Positions 35,398 through 48,927 of a stretch of DNA of 64,000 nucleotides are shown here, in pieces. Source of the DNA: Nicotiana tabacum (taxonomy: Eukaryota; Streptophyta; Magnoliopsida; Solanales; Solanaceae); NCBI RefSeq assembly GCF_000715075.1, contig NC_134081.1, forward strand, positions 66,141,153 through 66,205,152. Direction: 5' to 3'. Every line of letters begins with the position of its first letter. The stretch's first letter is position 1. The translations under genes and the position numbers were made by a program. The notes beneath the pieces are model-generated. The model made no database searches. It was not told the DNA's origin and saw only the letters and a program-made list of their open reading frames with translations.

Positions 35398-37013
35398 TGT
35401 TACACCCCACACTTTTCCCCACATGTAAAGTTGAAAATTAATAAGGTTTAGCACAACTAATCGGCCGGCGACACGTCATGGGGACAAAGAGGTAATTATA
35501 TTTCATCAAATTATGCCAGCTGCCCTACCGGGCACGGTGGCCGGTGCAAGGTGGCCTGTTTGGTAAACGGGGCGGTGGAATTTCTAGACTTGATATAAAG
35601 AGGTAATACAACTTTCTTCTCTTTCATTCTAGAAGATATCGCCAACTTTAGCTCTAAAATTCTCTTAAACCCCCATTAAGAACTCCTAAACGATTCAAAG
35701 TTAAATCAAGAGCGAACCTAGTAGGATTTAGCGTAAAGGATCTTGTCATCATCACTGTATCCTCGTCTTCTTGTTATACTAATTTTTGGAGATTCCCTGA
35801 AGGATAAGATAATCACCATAGAAGCGTAAGAATTCAGGGAGTATAGTTAATTCCTCAAAAGGGTATGTAAGGCCGTTTTTCCTTCTTAGCATGTCTTTGC
35901 GTAAGCGTTTCTTCTGAATAATCCGTATGTGGTAAGACTGAATTGTTCTAAGCCCCTCTTGACAAGTTTTTTCATGTTCTTGTATGTACTATACCGGTGG
36001 CATTTTCTTTCCTAGTCTAAGAGTTTATGGATAATATCTTGAGGTTGTGAAATGAAGTCCATTTTTGAGTCTACCTTTGATATCTCTTGTAAATGACCTT
36101 GCATTGTACTTTTATATATGTGTGTACCTATTTTGCTTAACCGAGCCCCCGATGAGGCCGGGTGCAAAATGACGTGTTGGGCGATATCACCAAGCCCCTA
36201 TGAGGCCGGTTATGGGATGATGTGTTATAAGATATTACCTAGTCCTCTTGAGGTTGACTACATAGAGTTCTGTTGAGATCGGGTACTGTTGAGATAGAGT
36301 TCATATGAACGCATAAGACATTACCGAGTTCTCTATAAGTTTGGGTACGATATAAGATGATGCCCCAAAGAGTGGCTGAATGATATTATATTATATTTAA
36401 TGCATAGCCCCAATGAGTGCGGTGCACGCCACCGGTGGCTTGTCTTCAGTGTCCAAGTTGAAGTTATGTATTCATATCTCTTATGATATGCCTTTGGTTT
36501 ACATACATTATCAGCTTTACACACTCAATACATCTTTCGTACTGACGCCCCTTTATTTTGGGCACTGTGTCTATTCCCAAAGGTACAGATAGACCCGGTG
36601 AAGTCCCTCCCTAGTAGGGTGCATGTTTCAGCGGTTGGTTGTCATACTCCACTTATCCAAAATAGCCGTACAGAATTCAATAGGTACTGAGGTATATGTT
36701 CCAGTCATTTCGGGTATGATGGGGCCCTGTTCCGACCAAGTTGTGTATCATAGTACTCCTAGAGACTTACAAACTAGTTACCAGATGTATGTAAATACTG
36801 TTATGACTCCGTTGACTATGGAGATACATATATGTATATATGCAATGTTAAGGTTCCTTCCATAGTCAATTATGAACATTTATTAATTTTGGTATCATAC
36901 TAGGAGGCCTAATCGGCCCAAATTCATAATGAAAGACTTAAGTATGAACTTTAGTTCGCACGGGCCTTCGGGCATCGTGTGCCGGTCGCATCTCCTGAGG
37001 TTTGGATGTGACA
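35398..37013 (+). repeat. E3b 3' LTR
   Basis: Starts TGTTACACCCC directly after the purine tract AAAGGGGGAATGA and ends ATGTGACA at 37013, where E3 LTR sequence resumes. TATAAAG is at 35594..35600. Diverged repeats with CCCCGATGAGGCCGGG-like words lie at 36140..36440. Confidence 0.75.
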
Positions 37014-38693
37014 CATAACCTAGCTACATATATACGCTCGTCACCTCGCATATGCATGGCACCTAAATCATGTAACAAATAGAAAATATATCACCTACAG
37101 AGAAAATTCTTTCTTATAAGGATAGACAAGAGACTTACCTCCTCCCAGCAAGATTTAATCAACAACAACTGTGTTTCTTTTCAAATCCAATGCCAAACGA
37201 CTTGAATCTAGTCAAACATTACTCAGATGAATAGGAATTGAGTAGAAGCTGTAGGAATTGATTTCATATTAAAAAGATTCAATATTTATCTCAAATCAAA
37301 AGTCAACGAGGCCCTTGAATCCGAAATTGATCATGCATATAGTGCACCCATTACCCCACGATTCCTGAATATATGATTAGATTCCAAATCTGGGTTCAAT
37401 TATATAATCAAAACCCCCAAATTACTCTCTTAAGTTCATACCAAAAACTTCAATTTCTACACTTTAAATCCACGTTTTACGGGTTAAATATCCATGTAGA
37501 TTATTGAAATATAATCACTTATGAGTAGAAGCTATATACCTCTTGCCTTGATTGAAAATCCTTTTGAAAAATCGGCACAATCGAAGTCTAGGGCTCAAAA
37601 CATGAAAGAATGGGCAACAATCCCGAAATTCCAAACATTTATACTGCATAGGGATTACCCTTCGCGATGGCGATCCAAAGCTACGTCGATCGCATAGAAC
37701 AAAAACTCTGCTTCCAGAAAACCTCCTACACGATCACAAAATAACACATGCGATCGTGAAAGACAAATGTCTAGCCCTCCGCGAACACGAGACCAATTCT
37801 GCGAACGTGATGGCAAACAATCCCCAGCTACCTCATTCTCTTTGCGAATGCGGTCAACTACACGCGAATGATCAGCTCCTCCACACAATGCGATTGCGAC
37901 TCCGTGACCACGAATGCGATGAACAAAAATTTCCTGCCAACTTCTCGTCTCCGCGATCACGAGACTCAGCTCCGCGATTGCTAAGCACAACCCTGAACCA
38001 TCACAACAACAACTGCAATACTAAGGAAAATGGGCTGAAACCACCCCGAATGACACCGAGACACCTGGGCTCCCATCCAATCATACCAACAAGTCCGAAT
38101 ACCTTACCAAACTTATCCAAAGACTCGAAACGCCACAAATAACATCAAATCCAAGAATCAACGACAAAAATCCGTCTCTTACTTTGCATTATTTATACTT
38201 CGCCGAGCGCGTCCGAATCATACTTAGACATTCTGGATTACAACCAAAATTTGCATACAAGTTCATATAAAACATTAGGAAATATTCAAGGTCTCAAAAC
38301 CACAATAAGAATCTGATAACACTGAAGTCAACTTCCGATAAAACTTAAGAACTCTTCAATTCTTTAAATTGCCAACTTCATCAAATGGAGCCAAAACATT
38401 CTAGGAACCTCCGAATATTAATACGAACACACATCCAAGTCCAAAATCACTATACAAACCTATTGAATTCATCAAATCATGGATCTGAAGTTGTTTCACA
38501 AAAGTTAAATATTGGTCAACTTTTATAACTTAAGCTTTCAAAAATAACAGTGGATGTTCCAAATTCACTCTCAAGCCTCCCCGAAACAAAAGAAATCATA
38601 CTCGCAAGTTGTAATATATAATATGAAGATCCTAAAGGTCTCAAATCACAGAACAAATTTCTAGAGCTCAAAACGACCAGTCGGGTCATTACA

Positions 38694-41600
38694 TTCTCCC
38701 CTACTTAAACTTACATTCATCCTCGTACGTGCCAAAAGTCTTTCTAAAGCTCTCCAGACTGTATAAGCTCATCATACACACACCTATGAGTGATCCCATG
38801 TCACCTCAATCCATATACATCCATTAACACATTCCTAACTCAATATTCTCCCTTCAACCTTAGCCTATAAGCCTTTGAACCAAAGTTCAATATCCAGAAC
38901 TTCCTCTAAGATCTGATTCTCATATAGATGCGCTTTATCAATCTCAACAAATTGTATCAAACCATTAATGTAACCCCAAGATGTAATCACATAACATACC
39001 TTACAACTCATATACCCAAAGCAATATCTTGTGACTGCAATAATTGCTCATTACCAACCTGGTACTGATGGCATACCCTATATCAAATAAATTATTGATT
39101 GAAGCCTTCGCAACACCCCTGATAAGGTAAGAAACCTTGAATAACTCTTAACCACTCACCATATCGACAAATCACATACTCCTCTTGCTTGGTAGGTACC
39201 ATTGCTTGTCCTAAGCTGTCCAAGAGTATTTTTTTTCCAAGTGTACCTTATTCCAAATATGATCGCACTAATTCCATGTCCATAAACTTTGCCTCATGCA
39301 GTTCAAGCTGCTCGATCAATTAGCCACGCCAAAATCCATGTGGAGCCTCAAATAACATGGTTTCCACTATATAGGCAATAACTTAAATATCACCGATCTA
39401 TAGAAAAACAACTTATCATCCAATAACTTACCATATCCATGGTGCTCATTCTCAACATCTATGAATAGTTATAGTACTTATTCCATTTTGCCATCATATA
39501 ATAATTAAGAAAACTCAATGAAACTCAAATTGAAACATCAGCCATAACTACCACCATCACCTAGTGGACAACCACGCTAACAAATCAAACGGTAGAAATT
39601 ATCCCATATAACTATGCCTCTTTCGAATGACGCACACACATAACACCTCACGTTGCATAAGCAAATTTGAACCGCTACAGAATACATATCATCAGCAGTC
39701 CTGCTAGTAGACATCCACACTGATTCCACCTCCTTCTGAAGTAAAACTAAGCCTTCCATAAGCCAATAGGGACCCATTCTAACTCTCATTCATAAACATA
39801 CTAGAAATCTCTGAACCACTGGCATAAACTATAATATATACATGCAACCGTTATCATTCCAATCATCAACTACACCTCTCTTGATAAGCTATAACCTTAC
39901 GGAGCCCAATACATCAAATGTACAAGTCTTTGTGCCTCTAAAATCCTTACATAACTTGTTCAATATCCCAACACAATAAAACTAATGCCAAGAATCTCTT
40001 GAACTATACTCCCCAAACCAAGACCACCAGGAAGGATATATCACCACACTTAGATAGATCACAATGCATCCCATACCATAAACCACAAGCTTTATTAAGC
40101 ACAAATCTTTCCAAATCACTAACCACAATCATGAATACGACATGTTACCTAATTATCAACATACCTTCATTGATCACATCTCCAAGAGATAGTCTTACAT
40201 ATAGAATTCCAACCTCCATACCTCAAAAGGGCAAGATTCCTTGTCCTAGTAACTTTCGCATGACTCCTCAAACACAATTAAGAAGTTACACCTGCAGGAA
40301 TCTCTAGACGTGCACTTCCATCACCCCTCCCATATTAAGTGATTGAAATCTGAAACTCTTCAATTAACTATCATACAAATACCGAAGCGCTTAGTTGAAT
40401 TTCCCTTACACCTTATTAGTAAGCATACTCTACAACGCATTCTCTTTCTTGGTGATTCTGAAATCAGTAATGCTATATCCCTCAAACACTAGAACCATTT
40501 GTGCTATCTCTGATCTCAATCCCTCTATCTAATGATGAACTGCAACTTGCAGAGTAACCCAAATCGCACACGACTTACCACATCCATCACGATGCCATCT
40601 CTAACATAAGAATCCCAATATCTATTCCAAATTACAAGAAGAATAGTTCCTCAAGCTCCTAAGGACAACTTACATAATACTCAACCATTAAAATGATCCT
40701 CTTTGGGTTAACAAAATCATGTAGACTACTAAACCTCAAAAAGCTTAACACAAACGAACTTGCAATACGCTATCCTACTATGGAAACTGATCATTTCCAT
40801 TATCATGCTGATCTAAGCCACTTATATGCTGATCCAACTTCCTAAACATTCTCTTGGCCCGCCTTCAAGGAAACATTACTCTTCCTTAATTCATTGTAGT
40901 GTGTAACCATATTCAAGCCAAGCGATCCCCAATATGAAACTATGTCATCCTAAGAATCATAAACACTTTATTCTCTCTTACACATCGAATAGTATCTCAA
41001 GCCGATATGTTGTCCGTTCATCTCTCTATGATGCATTGTAAGACCAACGATAACTCAAAAATACTCCAAGCCTCGGTCACAATCCAATTCAATCTCCATT
41101 CATTAACCACACAATGAATCCAATAAACTTTAAGTGCCACATCTTGAAACTTAAACCCACTTAAACCATCCTCTAGAGTCATCCACTCTACTTTATTCTC
41201 TAATGCATAGCCATCACGTGCTGAATGAGTGGTACTCCATTAGCACCTAAATACTCTGAGAAACAACCTCATCCTAAAGCAGCCGAGTGAATCCTATCTC
41301 GGTGCATAATATTCCCCATAAAGGATATCAAACCAGAGTCATCCCATAATCTTTCTATATCAATAAGGTTTAGTACCTCACCTAACTAGCAAGTTCCTTG
41401 CCCAAATCATCCTTGATGTCACTCTCTCGAGTCATAACTAGTCCACAAGTGCTCCTGAGTCAAGAAAACTATTACATCACATGCCTATATGATCCAATCA
41501 TCGATGATAAACTCCCTCACTTAGCTCAAACCCATAATCAGATAATCCCACAACCCGTAATGACTTTCTCTCCTTAACTACCATGACCTCGCTCTTTTGC

Positions 41601-41815
41601 TCAATTGAATTTCCTGTAGCACTAATCATAACACATTCCAGATTATCCGGCAAATGCATGCTAATCCTCATGATAGTCATGCCATTATCCTCAAGCGTTC
41701 TAGACTCTCTTGTACTATATTCATTCCATCAAATAGAAGGAAAGCTCCTCATAAGAATTCGTACAACCTCAAACCCTCTCATATAAGATAGCCCATCTGA
41801 GAAAATCCTTCTTGT
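38694..41815 (-). other. E3 3' spacer between integrase and LTR, ~3.1 kb
   Basis: Begins, on the PPT side, with ACTTAAACTTACATTCATCC, and aligns by eye with the E6 spacer (62793 onward). No protein family is recognisable on either strand, and the open frames here are short and unconnected. The sense (minus) strand carries the CGAGGACGAATGTT-type block beside the PPT, as in E6 and E3b. Confidence 0.6.
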
Positions 41816-42510
41816 CACCAGTAATGTTACTTCAAATCACGGCACATCTTCGTGGCATCTGGATAAATAGAATACTTTGGACATGAGCCTCCTCAAGAAT
41901 CAACACCCTCAAGTCATCTTCATTAGGAACACAAATCTAACCATGTGGTTGCAATACACTATCATCCCCAAGGACTACCTACTTAGCACCATCTCACAAC
42001 ATTGTGTCCTTAAGGACAAGCAAATGGGAATCCTCATACCAACAAACCATAATGCGCTCAACCAAGGACGATTGGGCAATAACACAAACAAGAAGTATAC
42101 TAGGATCAAAAATGTCCAACCTCACAAATCTATTAGCCAAGACTTTAACATCCATAACCAAAGTCCTCTCCTCTTCTTGAATAAATGCCAAGCTATCCCT
42201 ACTCTCTACTGCCTAAAATTCAATCCTCCTGCTTAAACAGATGCTAAAGACTCTAAGGTTCATGTAAACCTCGCATAACACATCATGCAAGTAGTACCTC
42301 CAAATCTTGAACCGAATAATTCTTCTCATTAGGAAACACCAACACTAGAGCTGTAGTCAAACCAGTATTGAGCTTCCAGAATCTCTTTTCACATTCATTA
42401 GACCATCCAAAAGGATCACATTTCTCAGTCAGCTTAGTCAATGGGCTACAATAGGTAGAAATTCCTCCACAAGGCAATAATATAAGTCCTCCCCTCATAT
42501 ATACACTGCT
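41816..42510 (-). pseudogene. E3 pol remnants (integrase N-terminus, RNase H, RT scraps)
   Basis: 41816..42240 aligns with E1 2950..3480 (integrase zinc region and RNase H linker). The minus strand reads [15 protein letters not shown], matching E1's [11 protein letters not shown] block. 42240..42510 matches the E1 RNase H N-terminus and the RT thumb region (E1 ~3480..3850) with an internal deletion. The remainder of pol, PR and gag is missing. Confidence 0.6.
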
Positions 42511-45314
42511 ACTCAGCTAGATAGGTACCATTAGAACTACCTCATAACCTATACAAAATGTACAAAAGTGTAGTATAAGTACAAAATCATAGTACTCATT
42601 ATGTATCAAGTCTAGCTTCAAAGAAGTAGATGAGAGGTTGATACTAGCACTTACGAACAGTCCAATAATTAAATGCAAGCATAATTAGAATAAAAGATAA
42701 GGAACGATATAATCAAATAGTCACAAAGGTAAAGCACAATAAATTGGTAATTTAGTGATGCTTTTCAGACAATGAGATACAATACAATATTTGTTATCTT
42801 AATTGCTTTTTAAAATCATGATATGAGTCAATCAACGCTAATATAGAAGCTACTGCATGAGTCTAGAATATATATGCATGCCCATGATCCACTATCAATA
42901 ACTTATAACACAAATCCATGTGCATGACACTAGTCAAATGTCCAAACTGAGCACCAATCAGGGTGCCTGCGCTCACACGGTGTAATCAACTGAATCCATA
43001 GGGATTGATCCATATTCAAGCGCCGTTGCAGCGTGCAACCCAACCCAATCCTAAAATCACCCATAATTTATATCCAATATCCACTCACAATGTTGTTGGT
43101 TCCAAAATCCTCAAAATTCCTTAATATCCAACTCGCAAACTCATGCATATGCATATGAAATGATATAATAAAAGATCACAAGACATGATTGTAAAGTGTG
43201 GATGAATATCTACATGAATGAGAGATGGTTGGGGCTAATCCTGTATTTCACTTTTCATAACAGTTCAATATGCTTATTTAACATTCTTAAGTGTGGAATG
43301 CTATCAACAAGAGCAAAGTAAGACAATAGCCATTAAATCATAAATAAAGTAAGGCAGTTGTATTATTATATCTAAATTAGAAAACCAAACAGGGTGAAAG
43401 GAATTCGTCATGTACAAATCAACGAGTCATAACCCTAGCATGGTCTCTAATCATAATTAAAATATATCAAGTGTCAACTTATATTGAAACATGGATAAAC
43501 AATTTATAGAGTCCAAACAAGGCATATTATAAGATTAACACTATCCGGCCAGGGTCACAACCTAGCTACACATAAAAGCTTGTCACCTCGCATATACATG
43601 GCACATAAATCAAGTAAAAGGTAGCAAATAAATCACCTACGGGGAGAATTCTCTCTTACAAGGATAAACAAGAGACTTACCTCCTCCCGTCAAGTTTTAA
43701 TAAATCAACAACCGTCTTTCCCTTTAAATCCAACTCCAAACGGATCGTATCTAGTTAAATATTACTTAAACAAGTGAATACAAGATTTACGAATTGATTT
43801 TATATCAAAAAAGTCCAATCTGTAACCCAAATCAAAAAGTCAACAAAAAGTCGACCATGAGCCCAAGACCTGGAATCTCAAATTGATTATAGATATAGTT
43901 CACCCATGAGCCGTTAGTCCAAATATATGATAAAATTTCAAATCAGGGTCCAATTTCATAATCAAAACCCCTAAAATTACTCCTTTAAGTTAATATCAAA
44001 AACCTCAATTTTTATTTAAATCCTTGTTGTAGGGGTTGAAAATCTATGTAGATTCTTGAAATATAATCACAAATGAGTAAAAATCACTTACCGTCTTTCC
44101 ATAGGTGAAACTCCTCTTTAAAGTTTGCCTCTCTCGAAGTCTAGGGTTCAAAATTAAAGAAATAAACTCGAAAACCCGAAACTCAGCCTTTTATACTGGC
44201 AGGAAAACACTTCTTCGTGATTGCGGTCAGACCACACGCGATCATGATTCATAAATATGCACATCCCAATCTTCCCCTTGCGTGATCACAACACTTAGCA
44301 TATAATCATGATGCACCATCTAAAGACCCTCCACGATCAAACTTCTTCTATTGCAGTTGCAAAGAACCACCTTATGCACTATACGTGATCATGACAACAA
44401 CCCTCATGAACATGATGCTTGCCGACTGCCCGACCTCCTCCAACACTCCGTGAACACGAATCCCCTCATACGAATGCGATGACAAGCCACACCTAACACA
44501 CCACAATCGTAACTCTCATACACAGATCGTGTAGAACAACCTCTAAGCCAAAAATCCTCCTATGTGATCGCGATCGCGATCCTCTTCTCTGCAATCACAA
44601 ATAACTATAGCACACCAGCAACTCAGTTGCACCAAACTCAACCGGAATGGTCCGAAACCATCCCGAATCACACCCGAGCACCATGGGACCTCGTTCAATA
44701 GTACCAACAAGTCCGAATACTTTATCAAAACTTGTCCTAAGGATCAACACATCAAGAACGACAATAAAACAAAGATTCAAAGATCAAACTTATCTCTTAA
44801 CTTTCAAGTATTCCCAACTTTGCCGAATGCATCCGAATTACAGTTACACATTCCGGATTACAATCAAACTTTGAAACAAATTTATATTCAACCATTAGGA
44901 CATTTACAAGGTTTCAAAACCATAAGCAAATCCCAATAATATCGAGGTCAACTTCCGGTCAAACCTATGAACTGTCAAATTTCTCAAATTGCCAACGTTC
45001 GACAATTAGAGTCAACATCTTCTAGGAACATCCAAAATAAAATTCGAACATATGCCCAAGTTCAAAATTACCATAGAACCTATTGAAGCCTTCAAATCCC
45101 CATTCTGATGTCGTTTACTCAAAAGCCAAATATTGGTCAACTCGTCCAATTTAAAGCTTCTATAATAAGAATTACTCTTCTAAACCAATCCCGAACCTCT
45201 CAAAAATCAAAACCAACCATACTAGTAAGTCATAATACATTCTATGAAGCTACTCAAGACCTCAAACTACCAATTAGAATGCTAAAGCTCAAAATGACAT
45301 GTCAGGTCTTTATG
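42511..45314 (-). repeat. E3 5' LTR (truncated at its PBS side)
   Basis: From ~42540 aligns with the 3' LTR from ~32655 (GTACAAAGTATAGAAGTGTA). Contains minus-strand TATAAAA at 44189..44195 and palindromic CGATCGCGA-type words at ~44210..44600. The outer end near 45314 reads CATAAAGACC on the minus strand. Confidence 0.7.
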
Positions 45315-45818
45315 GTGCATATACAAAGTTTTATATTTCTGGTTCGATGAGTTCTTAAAGATGGATAATATCGTTAGATTAAATGTTTGAGCTCTTGATT
45401 TATGTGCATGCCAGTGTAGCCAAAGTGGCCATGCATTTTATATTGCTTTAATCTCACTATTGACTTTACTGATGCATGTTTTTAAATAATATCAAAAGAG
45501 GAAAGTTAAGGATGTGCACCTACATTGATCAATGAACATGGTTTCTATGTAGTAGAAGAAATTGTTTTAAGATGCATGATTGTAGGAATGATATTGAACC
45601 AATCTAGTTCTATGCTTTGCCATCTTTAGGATTGTAATGAATGGAAGGTGAGTCCCTAACTATACTTATACGAGAGTAGACATCTTGCAAAAGTTAATGC
45701 TTTTAATCAAGATGGTTCTCATACTGATTAATCTAGATTGTAAGTCGAAGACTACACATATGTGTGTTGGAAGTTTGAGCTGAATTGCACATGCATTTGT
45801 AATCATCAAAAAGGGAAT
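45315..45818 (+). other. Probable Ty1/copia internal 3' end
   Basis: No open frame. The last part, CACATGCATTTGTAATCATC then AAAAAGGGAA, looks like the conserved end of many plant Ty1/copia elements just before the LTR, from memory. The rest is unassigned. Confidence 0.4.
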
Positions 45819-46090
45819 TTTTTGAGCTGGGCTTTAATTGGTTTTGATAATTAACAAACAGTTGTCGAAGAACTAGGTCTTTTAAAGATATGTGTTATGC
45901 TGATATACAAGGTTGCCGATGTATCAAGTAGATATTAAAAGAACCAGATTAGACATCGAAAGAGACAGATCACCCGAAGACATTGATCAAAAGCTGAAAG
46001 CCGATTCCTAATGCAAGTTGAAGGATTTATTTCGTGGGCTAGAGGTATGGTGATAATTAGATGAATTCATGGTCACCAAGAATTCAATAG

Positions 46091-46095
46091 TTATG
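46091..46095. other. E4 target-site duplication, left
   Basis: TTATG here and TTATG at 56321..56325 flank E4 exactly. Confidence 0.85.
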
Positions 46096-48857
46096 TGTAA
46101 CAACCCGACCGATCATTTCCCTTTCTAGAGCCTTATTCCTCTATTTGTGACTTTCCATATGTGCTTTCCTATTTTATGACTTGTGAGGGCAGTTAGCTTG
46201 GTCCTGGAAGGGTTCAGGTTGAATTCGGAACACTTAGATCTGTGCTAGTGGCATAAGGCAGCAAAGATTCACTAAAGTCAAAATATTTAGTAAATGACCT
46301 CGACATCGGGTTTTGAAGGTTCCAATAAGTTCATATGGTAATTTTTAACTTGGTCGTATGTTCGGGTGGTCCGGGAGCGATTCGGCGCTAATTATCGCAA
46401 GATGGCATTTTGAAGGTTTTAAAATTTACTATGTTTGACTTGGAGTGGACTTTGGTGATATCGGATCTTGTTCAGTATTTAGAGATTTATGACAGTTTCG
46501 TGTTGTCATATTAGACGTGTGTGTGAAATTTGGTTCCATTCCGAGTTGTTTAAGTATAATTCATCATGTTAGGAGTTAATTGAAAGAAGTTGGAAGTTTG
46601 GAAAGTTGATTGGTTCAGTTTAGGGGCTAATTATTTGTTGTGATGTTATTTTTTCTGTTTTGAGACCTTGCCTAGGTTCGGGTTAGGTTTATAGACTTAT
46701 TCGTATGATTGGACGAAGTTCCGGGTGGCTCGGGTGAGTTTTGGACCACTGGGAGCATGTTGAAGTTGGCAGATTTTTGCTGGTACTAGTGTGCTTCGCG
46801 ATCCCGAAGCTAGTCCCGCTGTTGCGAAGAAGGGGAAGAGCTGTAAAGCTTATTCTCTATACGTTCATGATAAAAGGGGCGGTATTTGTGGAGGGCTGGG
46901 GGAAGGAGGCATCACGTTTGTGTGCATGGTATTGCGTTCGTGAAGGTGTGCGGCAAGCGAGAGTTTGGCCTTGGCGTTCGCGTAAGCTTGGCAGGATGAA
47001 AGATTGCATTCACGAAGGTCCTCCCATTCATGAATAGGGGAATTATGGCAGAGGAAGATTTGGCCTTCGCAATCGCGAGGTTGCTTCTGCGATCACAAAG
47101 AATAATGCCTGGCAAGAATATAAGATGGGAGCTTAGGTTTTGGCTCATTTTATCTACTTTATCTCTTGCTAAGGCGATTTTAGGCGATTTTGGGTGATTT
47201 TGGAGGGCCATTTTCATCAACTAACATAAGGTAAGTTATTACAACTTGTCGTGAGCTAAATACATGAATTATATATTGAATTTAACATAGAAATGTCTAT
47301 AAAATGTTGAATATTTTGGAATTTTTGTTGGAAAATTAGAAATTGGTGAAAAGGAGACTTGACAAAGAAATTGGAAATGGAATTGGGAACAAATAATATA
47401 TTTGAGTTCGTGGTGCTATGGGTAGCATTTATTTTCAAGAATTTTCAAAATCAGAGCGCGTGGGCCCCAGGATTGACATTTGTTGGCTTTTTGTGTGGGT
47501 TGGGAATTTCTTCTGACTGATAAATTATGGGTTCTTGAGTATGTTTTGACTATTTTACACGTTCTTTGACTAGTTTCGGGTTGTTCAGTATTGGTTTGAG
47601 GTGTTAGAGCGATGTTGGAGATGGTTATCAAATTTTGAAGCAAGGTAAATTTCCTGCCTAATCTAGTCAGAGGGAACTTATCATCGTAGGTGTTCTAATT
47701 GCTACGCTATGTGTTATGGGAGCTACGTACGTACGAGGTGACAAGTGTCTGTGCGTATGCTAGATTTCTTATACGTCCGGGTCGACTTAGACTTATACCA
47801 TGCTTTAACTGTACTACTTGAGTTAATCTTGTTTCTTTAAATACTTCAATTCATGACTTAGCTTGAGACTAGACTTGCGTAGTTTACCGAGCCTTACTAT
47901 TCTTGTGATTTGGTGCACTACTTAAATAGCCATGGGGTTATTCTCTCACTTACGAATTTACTCCCTTGTGGTATTTATGTGTCCAAAATTTTAAATATTC
48001 TTATGGGATCGGATTGCATAGTAGTACACTTATGTAAGTACATCAGTGATATTCTTATGGGACGGGGCTGATTGTCTTAGCATTATCTTTATAGGATCGG
48101 GCCATTTGCCTTGGCAGGATTATGTTATATAATTTGATAGGCAGTCAATGCGTACATGAGCACCTTGACGAATTTATACTTGGTTCTTTTATTGAAAAAC
48201 ATGTTGTACATATTTATCTGCTTTGTTTCTACTTGTGATGTGTCATACCTATTTACTTTCTTATGTATATTGATTATTGGACCACTAGTAAGTGCCGATG
48301 TCGACCCCCCGCTACTACTTCATCGAAGTTAGAGTAGATACTAAGTAGGTACGCATTGACTTACGTACTCATACTACACATTTTCACTAATTGGACCAGT
48401 ACTGAGACAGGTTCATGTGGTGATCACACAGACGCATAGATGCACTTGCTGAGGAGACTTAGTGGTAAGCTTCTTTCTATGCTTCGGTCTGCAGCACACA
48501 GAGTCTCCTTCCTCTCTATTTATTGTATTATGTCTACTTTCCATTCAAGACTGTTATTGTAGTGGTATTGTATATTCTAGTAGATGCTTGTGCACATGTG
48601 ACATCGGGTTTTGGGGATTTCAGACAGGTCATGGTTGTATCGCTATTATAACATTCAACTTTATATTTTGTTCATGCTTCGTATCTTGGTGAAAACGTTA
48701 GTATTTTACCATGATTTCTAAACCGAATTCCGCTTATTTATTTCATTACTTGTTTTAAAAGGTGTTATGAACTATCAAAAGTTGTGTTAATTTATTGTTG
48801 GCTTTCCTGATATTAGCGTTGGCCATCACGGCCTATGGTGGAAATTGGAACGTGACA
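46096..48857 (+). repeat. E4 5' LTR
   Basis: Starts TGTAACAACCCGACCG and ends GGAACGTGACA. Palindromic TCGCGA-type words at ~46795..47100 precede TATAAG at 47119. Three diverged TTATGGGATCGG repeats occur at 48001, 48055 and 48089. Clearly diverged from the 3' copy by scattered substitutions and small indels. Confidence 0.85.
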
Positions 48858-48860
48858 GCT

Positions 48861-48872
48861 TGGTACTAGAGC
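48861..48872 (+). other. E4 primer-binding site (tRNA-iMet type, mutated)
   Basis: TGGTACTAGAGC, three bases after the LTR end, differs at two positions from the standard TGGTATCAGAGC. Confidence 0.85.
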
Positions 48873-48927
48873 CCTAGGTTCACATAGGTCTCATGAGTCA
48901 TGAGCAAGCCTAGTAGATTCTTGAAAA

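Larger units (their letters stand above)
33740..37013 (+). mobile_element. E3b: 5'-truncated Ty3/gypsy element inserted in the E3 LTR
   Basis: Plus strand. Starts abruptly within RNase H and continues through integrase to a complete 3' LTR (35398..37013, TGTTACACC...TGTGACA). No gag, PR, RT or 5' LTR. Such 5' truncation is not expected of normal LTR-element integration; a deletion after insertion or a non-homologous joining event is more likely. Confidence 0.75.
32324..38693 (-). repeat. E3 3' LTR, split by E3b
   Basis: The outer edge TGTCACGACTC at 32324 and inner edge ...GGGTCATTACA at 38693 abut a TTCTCCCC tract (minus-strand GGGGAGAA PPT). Excluding the insert (~33740..37013) the LTR is about 3.1 kb. 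The sequence after 37013 (ATAACCTAGCTACATATATA) matches the uninterrupted copy near 43558, confirming the insertion. It holds CGATCGCGA-type palindromic words (37664..37985), next to a minus-strand TATAAAT at 37637..37643. Confidence 0.8.
32324..45314 (-). mobile_element. E3: minus-strand Ty3/gypsy element, internally deleted
   Basis: 3' LTR 32324..38693 (interrupted by E3b), 3' spacer 38694..~41815, short pol remnants to ~42510, then a truncated 5' LTR to 45314. The 5' LTR lacks its last ~300 bases (the PBS-side end) and the whole gag-PR-RT region is missing, so one deletion runs from RNase H into the LTR. The flanking bases TTAAC (32319..32323) and GTGCA (45315..45319) do not match. Either the ends are altered or the two LTRs come from different insertions joined by recombination. 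Confidence 0.75.

Noticed and set aside
37756..38142. 128-codon frame in the E3 LTR
   Set aside because: Runs through palindromic CGATCGCGA words; same artefact as in E1.
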